This document shows positions 42,475 to 56,851 of a DNA stretch of 64,000 bases, piece by piece. The notes beneath the pieces were generated by a model, which was given only the letters and a program-made list of their open reading frames with translations, did no database searches and had not been told where the DNA came from. Numbering within the stretch: the first letter of the stretch is position 1; every line of letters starts with the position of its first letter. The position numbers and the translations under genes are program-made. The DNA is from Entoloma clypeatum (taxonomy: Eukaryota; Basidiomycota; Agaricomycetes; Agaricales; Entolomataceae), in assembly GCA_963565915.1 (NCBI GenBank), contig OY751489.1, positions 1,612,001-1,676,000 on the forward strand. The letters are read 5' to 3'.

Positions 42475-42617
42475 TATAGAGATTGAGAAAGGTCAGATAT
42501 CGGGTATACTTGGTTGAAGAAACGCTGTGCAGTGGAGCCGTTGCAGTAAGGAGTAATACAAAGTACGTCACACAGTCACATCGCCATTGGTAAAGTAGAC
42601 TCGAGTACAAAAAGCTA

Positions 42618-44773
<2,156 letters not shown>

Positions 44774-45054
44774 GTCGGCGGGGGGAGGGAAGGTTGGAGA
44801 GCATAGGGAGCTTTTGAAGGGGGCGAATACTCGTTGTAGCCGAGGTAATTCCAGATGGTAGATCACCAAGAGAAGGGCGAGAAGAATCAGATGAATGATG
44901 AACGGGTGTGGCGTCCGCCTGGTCGTCGTTCGCTTCGCCATGCTTGCATGCTGAGTGTGGAAAAAGTGCGGGACATCGTGAATCCGAATTCCGTGAGCAC
45001 ACACCACCTCCATCTTCCTCGAGGCCCTGATTCACCCACGTACAGGGCGGTACG

Positions 45055-46574
45055 ATGCCGCAAGGCTGGCTTTGGGCACTCGTCGCATTAGCCTTTCTCT
45101 TGCAGATCACCTCCTACCCAGTCGATCCTGATAACGACACCCAAACCCCGGATCCCAATTTCACCACCAAGACCGAGAGAAGCTGGCTCTGGGGGTGGGC
45201 ATGGGGCGCAGAAAGCACCGTGTCTGTAGTCGACCATTCCCCCGTCGTGTCTTTCCCGTCAAGACCAGGTACGTCCGTTCCATTGATCTCCATTACTCCT
45301 CTCCCATGACAATCGTTTCGCTAGCCGCCTTCGGGGCTGAAATTCGAGATCCAATTCTGGGCTATATCATCCCTGTCTCTGCCTTCGCTGCACCTTGTCC
45401 GTCCAATGAGACTAGTTTCTCTCTTGTGCCCAATACTGGTTGTCCGGAGCTTTGCCTGACTGGCCCCCGAAAACCCGCCGACACCTGGATCGCCCTCGTC
45501 CAGCGAGGAAAATGTGAGTTTGTGAAGAAGGTCAGGGAGGCTCAGAGGTTCGGTGCCAAAGCCGTTGTGGTGGGAGGTGAAGATCCTGAGGTAACTGGTT
45601 ACCCCGACACCCTCGTCAATATGTACAGTCCAGGTCCGTTTCTCCTTTTCATTCCTTGAGCATAGCCATCATAAATCTTATCTCATCTTTACAGAAGATT
45701 CTTCGGATGTGAGGATAGCCGCGACTTACATCAAATTTTCCGACTATTCGCGCCTCGTCTCCATGATTGAATCATCAAATACGACCCACTCTGGACTTAG
45801 CACTCTTTCTTTACTCGTCACCGCAGAATATTCTGCCTGGGAGTGGTATTCGTGAGTCCCCAGGTCCAAGTGCCTCTAACTAATCTTTCTAACGATTGCC
45901 TCCTAATTTCAGACCAATTGTCACATTCGTCGTCATTCTCTTGCTCCCCTCCGTATTGACTTTCATCACTCTCCTCGTTCATCGCATTCGTGCCGCTCGC
46001 GCTGCGCAACGCGACCGGGCCCCGGAAACCATTGTTCGAAACCTCCCATGGCATGTGTGGACTGGAACCCACTGGGAAAAGCACGATGGTCGGGAGCGAA
46101 TGTCTGACCATCAAGCCGATGGGGAAAGTGCACAGGACAACAATGACTGTTCAGATGGGAATGTCGATGACGGTGACGCGTCGACATCTCATCCCAAACA
46201 GGACCCGGTCCTGCGGCCATGGTTCGAGGCCCAGCTCGAGTGTGCAATCTGTCTATCCGAATTCGTCAAAGGGGACAAAGTGCGAGTGCTTCCATGCTAT
46301 CACATCTTTCACGTGGACGAGGTGGACGAGTGGCTGATCCATCGCAAGAAACTGGTTCGTAAAAACGCACCCTTCATTCTCTGCGTTTCTCTCCGGTACT
46401 GACGGGCAAATCCATCACCAGTGTCCTATCTGCAAAGCCGATGTAACCCAGCCTCACCACACCGTTCCTGCGACAAATGAACACAGGCACAATGACCACC
46501 TATCTCCCGCGACAGAGCATGCGAATGAACGAACGCCCTTGCTCCATAATAATCATCCTGAAACGACCCTGTAA
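45055..46574 (+). CDS. PA-domain transmembrane RING-H2 ubiquitin ligase
   Basis: A signal peptide ([20 protein letters not shown]) is followed by a lumenal protease-associated domain ([31 protein letters not shown]). One membrane span comes next ([21 protein letters not shown]), then a cytosolic linker and a RING-H2. The RING has [35 protein letters not shown] and, after an intron, CPICKADVT. The C3H2C3 ligands are complete. The layout is that of RNF13/GRAIL-like ligases of endosome or vacuole membranes. Introns lie near 45266-45329, 45632-45695, 45855-45910 and 46352-46421. The C-terminus ends [12 protein letters not shown] before TAA. Confidence 0.88.
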
Positions 46575-47858
46575 CTTTAGCTTTCTTCTCGTCTGTATTT
46601 TCTTATGTCTCGCCACTTTTTTTGCTTGATTTATTTCCTGTCATACTTTTTCTCTGCTGGCATTGACTAACCGCTCACGATTACGCTACCCCAAAATGTA
46701 ACAGTATATTTCATGTGTCCTAATCGGCGGGTTGACGTTTGAAGGCTTTAATTTGTGGCTGAATTGGATAGGAGCTACGTGCAGACTAACTTACTAGGTT
46801 GTCGACATTGACACTGCAAAGGCACATGACCTCACCAAGTTGTCCAACCACACCGGCGCGAAACATTCATAAAAAGCGCAAAACTTTTAACACATCGTCA
46901 ATAAATTGAATCAATGGCTATCAATCAAAGTCGCATTATATCGAACCTTTCGAAAGAGACGCAAGACAATAAGAAATCAGGTACGCCATCGCACTAACCC
47001 CCATATGGCCTTCGTCTTGTCTCAAGTCGTCCTCAAAGAAAAACTCTCAGAATCCCCACACATGCCCAACATGACGACCGTAACCCGATTCAAGTTTTCC
47101 TAGAGTCTACCATTTTGAATTCGTTGCTTAACGCGGGACATGCATGCATGAGGCACTTGGAGCCAAAGTCTCCGACTGCGCGTGCGACCAAAACACCCAG
47201 ATTTACCAACAACGGACCGATCGATATACGTCGGAGAAAAAAGAAAGACCCCTCTTTTATTGTCCTTTTTTTGTACATATACCCCAAATACACCCGCGCA
47301 ACTCTCGGCCTCGCTTCTGTCATATCTTGCATCAAACACCCCGTCTTTTGCCTCACGATTATCATGAAATTCATGTCACACCTCCCCCAGGCCCTGGAAT
47401 GGAAAGCGATGGGGGGGGGACGTTTTGTTCTTCGATCGGGTCGCCGCCAACTGTATAGAGATTTTCATCTCGCACTCCCCCCTCCCCTCAACACAGCAAA
47501 AAACAACCCAATCAGCCCTCGTGGTTGGAAACTTTGTTTTTTTTTGTTCCCTCTCCCTCCGGTTCTCGGTCCAAAGTCCACCCCGTATTATTAGGACCCT
47601 GTTGCGGTGTAGGGTGGCCATTTTTGTTTGGCGGAACGGATCGAGTCACCCATTGTTTCCTCGTTCGCCTCTGTGGCCTTACCCCCCCTGTCATTGGATC
47701 GATCATTGGAGGCTGGCCCACACTCACAAACGAAAACCCGGCCCTCTTTGTTCTTGTGGCAACTTAAAAAATCCAGTCTTGTTGGTGAAGGGGCGATTCC
47801 CCGCATACCCAGAGTTTTAGATTTCAGCATTTCACCCCCCTCCCTCGGTGTCACTCAG
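46575..47858. other. 1.3-kb upstream region of the CCCH gene, no supported gene
   Basis: It is pyrimidine-rich on the plus strand from about 47240 with several C and T homopolymers. Overlapping frames on both strands (47115-47594, 47425-47820 and their antisense) look like composition effects. Probably promoter and 5' leader. Confidence 0.4.
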
Positions 47859-49699
47859 ATGCACCCATTCCACAAGAGACCTCCAATGAAAAAACGTCAT
47901 AGTATGCGTTCTCAATTATCCTTTTTATCGGTAAATTCATCACAAAGTTGCTGTTAGCCAAACCATGCAGATTCTACCAAACCGCGCGATGCCCTCTCTC
48001 AGCGGAGGAGTGCGACTTTGCACACGTCCTATCCAACGAACCAACTCTCCAGAGTCCCACCCACTGTCGGTACTTCGCTGCCGGAAGATGCGTCAACGGT
48101 TCCCGATGTCGATACAGGCATGTCATTGACATTCCCCCCGCAGAAGGTGCGTTTTCGTGCCAATTGGTGGGATCGCGCCTCATGAATTAAATTCGACCCC
48201 AATCTTGATCTATCGGGAAATTGTATTTATCAGACACTAGTGTGAACCTCAGGGTCCGCATTGACGGCGAAGATGGCGGAGGGAATGATATAATGCGGAC
48301 GAGCGATGGTCGAGTTTTTTTCCTTGTGTCCGTTCTTCCCTCGCTTTAGCTGATTTAACTGGGTTTAGCAGCGGTCGAAGGCGTCCTCCTCATTCAAGAT
48401 ACTTTACACTCTATTTCGCGTTTCTCAGGAATGTACCCCTGGCATGTTGGCGGGCCCTACTCCAACCCCTTCTCCGCTGGGCAGGTCTACTCCTCATCTG
48501 TGCCAGTACCGGTACCAGCCCCAGCACCTGCCGCATACGCCTACCATCACCACCCCCGCCGACCCGATATCGCGTCCTCGTCATCGACATGCAGCTCCCT
48601 ATCATCGGACGAAGGCGCATCGTCGTTCACCACGGAGGATCCAAAGTACACCGAACACTCTCACCAGTGCCAATCCCGTATCCGCATCGCTGACGAGCTG
48701 CCGCTCGTGCACGTCCCGCCGTTCTCTGGAAACCACTTTCAGCATCATCACCTCCACCATCCGCGACATTATCCGCAATATCACCAACCTCACTCTCCTC
48801 CACCGGCGCATGCTCCCCTCGATACATCCGCTGCTCCTTTGTATCGGCCATCACCACCAGCGAACGCGTATGGGACGTATGTCTTCCAGAGGCACATGTC
48901 TCCGGTTTCGCCCTTGAGCCCTCCGACAAAAGGGCGCTCTAAATCGCGCTCAGGGTCACGGCACAAAATTGCCAATTATAAAAGTACGTATTTTCCTTTC
49001 GACTGATACACGTAGAGCAACCAGCGTTGAACTTTTTTGATTCTACAGCGAAGCCATGCAAGTTTTATAAAGCCTCGGGCACCTGTCCGAACGGCGATGA
49101 ATGCACATTGTACGCAACTACAGGACTTCCACTGCAACTGATGTATCTAATGTGAAACTTCTAGCATCCATGAAGAGCCGAAGGAATCTTCGTCGCCAGG
49201 AAACGCGGTATCACCTGCGTTGAGCCCCAGGCAATTGCCGCCAGGGCTTCCGCCGAAACCCGTGTCCCTGGCGGAGGAGAACAGGAAGAAAAACTATTTC
49301 CCCATCTCTTGGCGTGTGATTGGAGGTGGCGTGCTGATCGGTGGGCCAAGTGGGTATCCTGTCCTCATGCCTCGCACTTGATAGAATCTCACTCATTGTC
49401 GTATCTGCTTCGCAGAATTAGCTTTGTCACAACAGGAGGAAGGCATCGACTTTGAAGAAGAAGAGGAAGCTACGATGAATGATGATGGTGCCGATGTAAC
49501 GGAGACGAAGGGTGAGAATTGCTCGTTGTTCTCCTACATACCTTTTCTTATTCCAACAGAGCCAATTATCTTACCCCCAAAGCCTATAACGCGTACTCGA
49601 TCATCCTCCAACCCTCCTACACCCACGACGAGTCACGTAAAGATACAAACAGTGCGTGTACTTGGCTTTTCACCAGGTTTTGATGAATCGGAAGAATGA
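47859..49699 (+). CDS. CCCH zinc-finger protein (probable RNA-binding)
   Basis: A small first exon (47859-47902) splices to KPCRFYQTARCPLSAEECDF and HCRYFAAGRCVNGSRCRYRH, two CCCH fingers. A 283-base intron (about 48147-48429) leads to a long Pro/His/Ser-rich linker with HQPHSPPPAHAP and KGRSKSRSGSRHKI. Another intron leads to a third finger, KPCKFYKASGTCPNGDECTL plus His in the next exon. The C-terminal part has VSLAEENRKKNYFPISWRVI and an acidic stretch (EEGIDFEEEEEAT). CCCH fingers of this spacing usually bind RNA or regulate mRNA stability. No specific orthologue recognised. Stop at 49697-49699. Confidence 0.8.
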
Positions 49700-50017
49700 C
49701 CTTTGCCTCTTCAGTTGTTTTCTGCAGAGTCTCCTGGAAACCTATAGGCTTGGGTCCCATCTAGTCTTGAGATGAATCTTCATGACCACTTATGCCTAAA
49801 CCAGAACAATCTACTTATTATTGTATTAGTAACAGTATCAATTCCCTGTATTAGCACTCCAGCAAAGGGTCCGAAATGACTGAAACTGAGCACTAGCTGA
49901 CGTGATACAGTAGTACGAGGGTCGGCGCATCCGGAGGACGGCCTGGGAATCGGGCGGGCTCCCATTCAGTATAAACCCCCTGTGTTCCGACTGCCAGCCC
50001 TTCCCTATTCCCCAACT
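49700..50017. other. Short intergenic region before heme oxygenase
   Basis: 318 bases between two plus-strand genes. GTATAAACC at about 49969-49977 lies some 45 bases before the heme oxygenase ATG and could be its TATA element. Confidence 0.4.
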
Positions 50018-51194
50018 ATGGACCAGGTTGACTTTTCCCCACCACTCGCCACTCTTCTCCGCGAGAGCACCTACGAAGCCCACGAGACCGTCGCGAAGAG
50101 CCCCGGCGCCACCGCCCTCCTCAGCGGCCAGCTCGCCCGAGATGAATACGTCACGTATCTCATGATGCTGTGGCACATATACGAGTGCGTACTATGTTCA
50201 TTAGACCCCTAATCTTCAACTCAAATATTCAATCCTTTTCATTTGGAGCAGCACGTTGGAGGACGCCCTGGACAAGCACGCCGCCCACCCTGTTCTCGAA
50301 CCGACCTACAACCCCTCCCTGCTCCGGCGCGCCCCCGCTCTCGCTGACGACATCTCCCACCTCCTCCAGGTGCCCCTCACCAACTGGCAATCGCACCCCG
50401 TCCACGCCGACCTCCAGTCTGCGCTCCCGGCACCCCTCACGGCATACCTCACCCGCATCCGCGCGCTCGCAGACTCGCCCGACCCGACGCCGCTCCTGGC
50501 GCACTCGTACGTGCGGTACCTGGGCGACCTGAGCGGCGGGCAGACAGTCCGGCGGACGATCGCGAAGGCGTATGAGCTCGACGAGGCGGACGGGCTCGGA
50601 CTCAAGTTTTACGAGTTCAGAGAGCTCATGGGGACCGGCATCGCGAACCAGGGAGAGATGAAGCGGATCAAGGAGTGGTTCAGGAACGGTATGAACACCG
50701 CTGGGGATATTGGCCTCGTGGTCAAATGTAGGGATCTGGTTCGCGGATGGATGATGGATGCTAAAGACGTTGTGTTTATAAAAAAGCCGCCGTGTACGAG
50801 GAATCCAACCTCGCGTTCGACCTCAACACCGAACTCTTCACCACAATCCGGTTGCCGGAGGCCAATTCGAGATCAAGATCAAAGGGGATAGATAACACGG
50901 GAATTAAGCAGGAGATAATAAGAGCAGGGGAGCAGATGATACAGTCACAATCAGCTTCAAGGCAGCAGAGGAAGACATACTTGGTATCTCAGGTTCTCCC
51001 TGTGATAATAGCAGGTATGTCTACTGAACATGACCTGCTTGCTCCAAGCAGGCTTACTTACCCCCGACTTCCCTTTTACAGTCGGCCTTGCTCATTTCAT
51101 TCTGGTCACAGGGGGTTTCACAGGGGAACGGGGATATCAGAAGCTTCTTGCTGTCCAGCAGTGGTTTACGGGGGCGGCTCCGGATTCGCTCTGA
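50018..51194 (+). CDS. Heme oxygenase
   Basis: Exon 1 has LRESTYEAHETVAKSPGATA, where His is the expected proximal heme ligand, and ends MMLWHIYE. The next exon carries LLAHSYVRYLGDLSGGQTVR, the classic heme oxygenase signature with the distal-helix Gly residues, then LKFYEFRELMGTGIANQGEM and WFRNGMNTAGDIG. Later exons give FDLNTELFTTIRLPEA and a hydrophobic C-terminus (QVLPVIIAG, splice, VGLAHFILVTGGFTG). The enzyme opens heme to biliverdin, CO and iron. A C-terminal hydrophobic segment suggests a tail anchor, as in yeast Hmx1. The 50190-50249 and 51013-51080 introns are clear. It is convergent with the protease gene. Confidence 0.92.
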
Positions 51195-51648
51195 TACCTG
51201 TCTGGATTCATTTCGCCATCCATATATATCATCTATCACGAGTCTAAATTATTGGATCACATCACGACATATCGACATACCATCCTGCTATTCCTTTCAT
51301 CGATGTATCTCATATCTCAGTTGTTACAATAAGCCCTCCCTCTCACAGATAAATAGTTCAATGGATTATTCCCCTTTTATGATGTCTTCTCATTTTTACA
51401 AAATGTCCTCAGGAGTAAATGTGGAGAGTTGCAGCACACAGCAGTGCACTCCATTCGGAGCTCGGACCGCCCACAAGATTCCCTATGATTTATTGAAGAA
51501 TACAGACTAGGCAGCGCGAACTAGATAATTACTTTGATCGACCAGCGAGCTTTGGTCACTGCGCGGGATACGTTTAATGACGTAGAGAGAAGCCGAAAGA
51601 TAGACGAATCAATCAGTCCTGTCAAAATGCCGCACGCCCCACGTGAGG
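51195..51648. other. Convergent 3' region
   Basis: It lies between the heme oxygenase stop and the protease stop. AT-rich, with no frame worth reporting. Probably 3' untranslated regions and terminators of both genes. Confidence 0.5.
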
Positions 51649-53852
51649 CTAATGACTGGCATACTGTGGGGGAGCCTGTGGAGGAGGATAGTGCGATGGA
51701 GACGGAGGGTACTGCGTGGCAGGAGGTGGGGGAAATTGAGTCGTATCGAAAGAATGCGTGCTCTTGGCCGGGGACTTGGGCTCGTTGCCATAAGGTGCAG
51801 TGGGGGGATAATGTATGCCGGGTGGATATTGCTCCCCACCCCCCACGTTCGCATGATACGTCGAGTCAATCGAGTAGTGTGACGCGTCAAATTTCCCTCC
51901 ACCAGCGGGATACACGCCTCCCGCCGCAACATTTGGCTCGTCTAGCGGAAGGTACGTCGTGCTGGCCGGTCCTCCAGAAAAAGGATTCGGCTCCCGAAGC
52001 GACTTCGCTTTGAGAGCTCTGGCAGCCGCAGACGTGGACTTGTTCTTCCGCCTGCAGCAGAACTTCCAGATGCAAAGACCGAGGACGAGGGCGACGAGCG
52101 CCAGACAGCCAAGGAGGATGTATGGCCAGCGACTTAAAATCTTTTCCTGCTTGAGCTTCTTCTTCTCTTCGGGAGGGATGGGCGACGATTGTTGTTGATT
52201 TGCCGGAAGGAGAGCCCAGCGGGGAGAGCTGGTGGTGTCGGTGCCTCCGAGGCGGATGTTGATGAAGTCTTGCTTGGAGAGCGCGAGGTCCGTGAGGGAG
52301 GAAAGTTGGATGTATGGGTCAACGTTGGATTTCTCGTTTCCCCATTCGCCGAAGTTGAATAGGCTATATGTGTTTCGCACTGCGTGTAGTCAGCGCTTGA
52401 GCTTTATCTGTGACGAGGGAGGCGCGGTGCTCACAGAAGCTCATTCCCAAGATCATGTCATACTGCCCGAGTATACTGAAAGCGGATGTGATAGGCTGGA
52501 ACTATCGGGGAACGTTTAGGTTTAAGTTTGGGGTGAAAACAGATGAATGCACATACAGCGCCGATGCAAGCACTGGTTCCGTTTGGGGCCGTATACCCAA
52601 AATTATCATCGACGAGGTCAAGAGGATGTACTGGATACTTGACGCCACCAAATGTTACCGAGATGCTCAGATACTGGCCACACGGAACTGTCCAAAATTG
52701 TGACTTCGAATCATACACGGCTCCTTGAACACGGCCATAGATCGCATCGGACACAGCGCGAGGGACCTGGCTATTTGGCGGGTAATCCTGAGTTCTGACT
52801 GTCCAACAAGAAGTTGGTGAGATGGACAATACCTGAAAGTGTACCCAGAGTCGAAGACAGCGACGAGCTGGCCCTTTGGCGCCTTGGGCACTATCGATTT
52901 GATCACGATCGGATTTCCATCAGGTCCAGTGATCCCATTAACATCCGTCATGGCCTGCCAATGCTGGTCTGAAGCCAGCAGCCTGTTGACTGTGTTGAGG
53001 TCGAGCTTCGGCATACTCGTCACGTTCTCAAACCCAGGGACAACTTCGTTGATAGTGAACTGTCCGGTGAATTTTTGCATTGGGTCGGCGTTCCGGTTGA
53101 GGAGGACACTGATGTAGCTGTCCGTGGATGAATGCTGTTTGAAGATGTTGATGAGAGTCGTGTCGCCAGTATCGCCGCTGAGCTTTTTGTGCAGCACGCT
53201 GCCTTTGTTAGGGCCGAGTCCGAGAAGGCCATCATAACCTTGCTGGTGGATGTTCGCCGAAAATGAATTCGTATTTCCAACGAGAACTGTTTTTATAAGA
53301 TAAGTGATGTAGATGGATGATAGCGCATTATTGACTGACGGAAGGCTTGGTTGTTGACGCTGTATGGTCCGATCTGCACGGTTGCACTACGTGCCTGGCC
53401 TGCAGGTGAGTGTTGTCAACATTCAGCACAGGTCGTTCTTTGACGAGTTGAACGAACCCGAAGCCGATCCGATTGCATATGTCATTGTCAAACTCTTCCC
53501 TAAATCCGACGTAGTGGGCTGAGTCCCAGGAAACGAGACCCACAGGTCAGAACTAAAGAAAACAAGGACACAGATGAGCTGGGAGACAATGCTAGGCAGG
53601 TGAAGAGTCGTCGTACCTTCCGGTATCCAGGAGGACCCTAACAGGTGTCCCGCCAATGGACATATTCGCAATGTACTGCGCGTTCCCATTGTTGGTGACA
53701 TTCAATTGGGCTTCACGACGCCCTAGAGAGTTGAAATGGGCGCTTCGGTGGACCTCAAACGGTATTCGAGCGCCCCAGGCTGAGTGGAAGATTGTGAGTA
53801 CCAAACAGAAAGGAAGAATAGAGCGCATTCGGGATATGAGAGAAGGGGGCAA
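51649..53852 (-). CDS. Pepsin-like aspartic protease (A1) with C-terminal membrane anchor
   Basis: A signal peptide (ILPFCLVLTIFHSAWG) comes first. It is followed by GNAQYIANMSIGGTPVRVLL and DTG, splice, SSDLWVSFPG, the first catalytic Asp. Then come LTMTYAIGSASG, NIHQQGYDGLLGLGPNKGS, VNGITGPDGNPIVIKSIVP and the second Asp in GQLVAVFDSGYTF. After the enzyme domain there is one membrane span (WPYILLGCLALVALVLGLCI) and a basic KFCCRRKNKS. A cytosolic tail of about 130 residues is very rich in Pro, Tyr and Ser (repeated YPP/PPAP units). Most secreted pepsins lack this. It is likely a surface or vacuolar membrane protease. Introns are numerous and short. Confidence 0.88.
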
Positions 53853-54654
53853 GGGAAGGAATGGAATGAATAGAAAGAACGAGAATATAAGTATCTAGGA
53901 GAAAACGGTGGTAAGTAAGGATGCTCAGGCCCGTGCGACCGGGGGTGTTCTCACTCCCATCAACCATGCAAATGCTTCCGACAAATCTCAAGGACCAAAC
54001 CTTTTTTCTACCAGGTAGCTCAGTACCCCACAGAAAGAGCAACGGGAAGGACAAGTAGTATGATCACACTACACAACCAGAATAATCGAACGAGGTACAT
54101 GCAAATTCTACATCCTTTTGTAAACAATTTGCTGTTGGTAAAGGAGGCGCTGTGCGGGAGGTCCTGACAGGCGTAAAAGACGGTTGGGGGTTCGATTATT
54201 TGTGTTTCGCTCACGACAAGCGGCGAGCAACCGTCGCACCAGGTCACCGGTGAGCAGCAGAGGAAGAGGATGCTCGAGAACGAGGTTCAAGAACGCTGTT
54301 AGCAATGATACTGATCCATCCACCTAAAATCTTCCTTCGCGTTCACGCCTTTGATCACGATTTCGAGTTCCTTGATTCTGGGACACAGGATTGTGAGAGT
54401 TACCTTATATGGCGGAGAGCGCTTGCTTTGACAGAATGGCACTTGTCACTCGGTCCAGACAAGCCTAGACGACTTTGGAAAGGTCCAAAAGAGATCTGAT
54501 GACATGAAGAACCTTCAATTTCCTTGAAGCCGGTGAACGGAGGTGCAAAATGCTTCACCAGGGAGAGATAGCCTCCAAAATGACTTGGTCAAGGACACGC
54601 GCTAACACCAGTACCGAAGACGGAGTTAATACATCCCATGGGGTGAATTCTAGA
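53853..54654. other. Interval without a supported gene
   Basis: The left part is the protease promoter (minus strand). Short frames at 54020-54323 do not resemble proteins I know. Confidence 0.4.
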
Positions 54655-56135
54655 TCATCGCAATGGGAGAAAAAAATGACAAAGAATGAGACGGCAGCCG
54701 AGCAAGACATCGGGACGAAGCGAGTTTCCTGAGTCTTCGCGACCGTGGCTCAAGAAGAGCTGCAATATGTTTGCAGGGCAACAGCCCGAATGCCATTTCT
54801 GAAACTTGTTGACCAATTGGTGTTGACGAAATTTCGAGAATTGAGAGGTCCAAGATGACTGACTGACACCCACAGGAGAGCGAATCTTGGGGAGGGATCC
54901 TCCTTCCGCACGTATGAAGCGCACTATGTCGAGCTTTGCCATTGCGCGCAACAGTATATGATCAGGACCTCGAAGATTGGGACTGCAGAATTCCAAACCA
55001 TGTAAAAGTCCTCGTGGAGGCAGCGGCAGTGCTTTACAATTTGTATGTTGAAAGAGGCAACTATAACATCGTTGAAGAACACGAATCAGCCCTCTAACGT
55101 AAGAAACGAAAGGCCAGAGATCAAGTTGTGTTTAAGATCCTAGGTTTAACGGATGTGGTCATCTCCGTTCGGGGGTACCGAGCCAAAGGATGATAGCGGA
55201 AGGGAATTTTTTTGATAGAGGAACGCCAAATTTCGGCGAGACAGACATATGTCATGTGAATTTGAAAATGAGGATCAAGAGGGAAAGGAGCCTGTTCTTG
55301 GGTGGACTTGTGTCGCATATCGGCCACCTTGAGGTACAGGTTACGACATTGACCATCTACGAGCTCAAGAGACAAAATCGTCATATCTATAAGTGTGATG
55401 AGTTCCTAGAATCTAGACACAAAAAAGATCCAAAACGGAACAAAGGCATGATGACTGGCAGGACGGTAAGACGGAGAGGCCATGTCCTTGCTGGTAAGGG
55501 CTGATGGCGGATGGTGGTTGAAGTATGTAGACGCGTAGTGGTCACAAGTGGATCCAGATGCATACGACGCGCTTCTCGCGTACTGCCGCTTTAACTTGGG
55601 TTCTGCTCCAGAGAAGTTCAAACGTGATTGACCTACAATGTCATATCATATCAGAAGATTGGATTTCCTACCACATATTCTGAGGGCTCTACCCCCTACG
55701 ACATACCAGAGATTAGTTGGTCTTCTTATTGGTTCCCAACGTTTCAACGTCCGGAGGTGCTCTTCAAGATATTCTATACGGATGTACATCACCGATTTGA
55801 GGATGAATATATATATTTTTCTTCATCACCTCTCGTGCCTGTTTGAGTGAGACGAATAGCGGGCCACTGGGTGTCAACACAATAGGTTCAATATGAATCT
55901 GTGAAGTGAATCCTGTGAAGAAATCCTCCGGGTCCGCATGCCAGAGAGACAATAGCGAGAGTGTTTCATGACTGATGCTGGGCTCGGAAGATTTGAGAAC
56001 TTGAAAATTCGCGGAACACCATCCCAAGGGCAGGTTGAGTACTGTTGAGACACTTGAGGGTGCATCGTTCTTATAAATCGGGGTCAAGTCGTTCCTTCTC
56101 CAGCTCACGATGGAGACCCTACAGAAGTTATCCAA
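54655..56135 (-). other. Possible decayed or divergent F-box/LRR-like gene
   Basis: Minus-strand frames at 55764-56135 (LLSLWHADPEDFFTGF) and 54655-54996 (FCSPNLRGPDHILLRAMAKL, DIVRFIRAEGGSLPKIRS) have some protein texture. The second resembles the leucine-rich tails of agaric F-box families. I could not join them into one open gene: stops and frame changes lie between. It may be a pseudogene or not a gene. Confidence 0.25.
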
Positions 56136-56851
56136 GCGGACACTACCCTGCCCCTTGTTAGCAGAAGCCGACCTGGTTTTTTTAACAAATACTCCCCGTA
56201 AATTGAGGTTATGTTTGGAAATTATCTGTGGAGATTGGGATTTACATCACGTCCGTTGTCAACTCATGACGCATTGCGGGGTAGCAAATTACATACCTCG
56301 AATTGTTCGAAAACACGGGACTCGCGTGAAATTAACTTCAGGGATTGACCAGGAACAAGCAGCGCAGGTGTGAAGAATATGATCGTATCACGGGGAAACC
56401 AGGCATACAAACGTCAAGAATTGTCCGATGGTCGTCCGTCTGGTGAGGTGAAAAGGACCAAGGGAGGCGGCTGCGACCGCACTCGAAACCAGTCTTTGAG
56501 AAAGCGAGACGAAGGTCATAAGATCATGACTGAGCTGATAGCTAGCTTGGATATTGCCAAGAAACAAGTCGCTTGCTGATGGTCTTCATTAACAATATAC
56601 TTCGCTGACTAAAAATGCTGGAGGAGGAGGAGAGGAGACACGAGGTGGCCGGGGGGCCTAAACCCTGCATTACCCCGCATTCTTGTCACATTCACATAGC
56701 TTAGCGAAGCATACCTGAAAGATGCGGTCGAAGGAAGGATTTGCGGGCGATGTTGATTGCAACGCTCATCGCGCTGCATTTAAAAACAAACAAACGACAA
56801 CATATCTCTTATTGACTCCTCTAATATCTGGCCAGTATACCAGCCAGCAGA
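56136..56851. other. Upstream region of the Zn2Cys6 gene
   Basis: No convincing frame. Short plus-strand frames at 56110-56579 lack any recognised domain. The last 150 bases are AT-rich and probably carry the promoter. Confidence 0.4.

Noticed and set aside
47115..47820. Overlapping frames on both strands (159 and 131 codons on plus)
   Set aside because: Pyrimidine-rich DNA lacks stops by composition. The frames are Pro/Leu/Phe or Arg-rich without domains and precede the CCCH gene leader.
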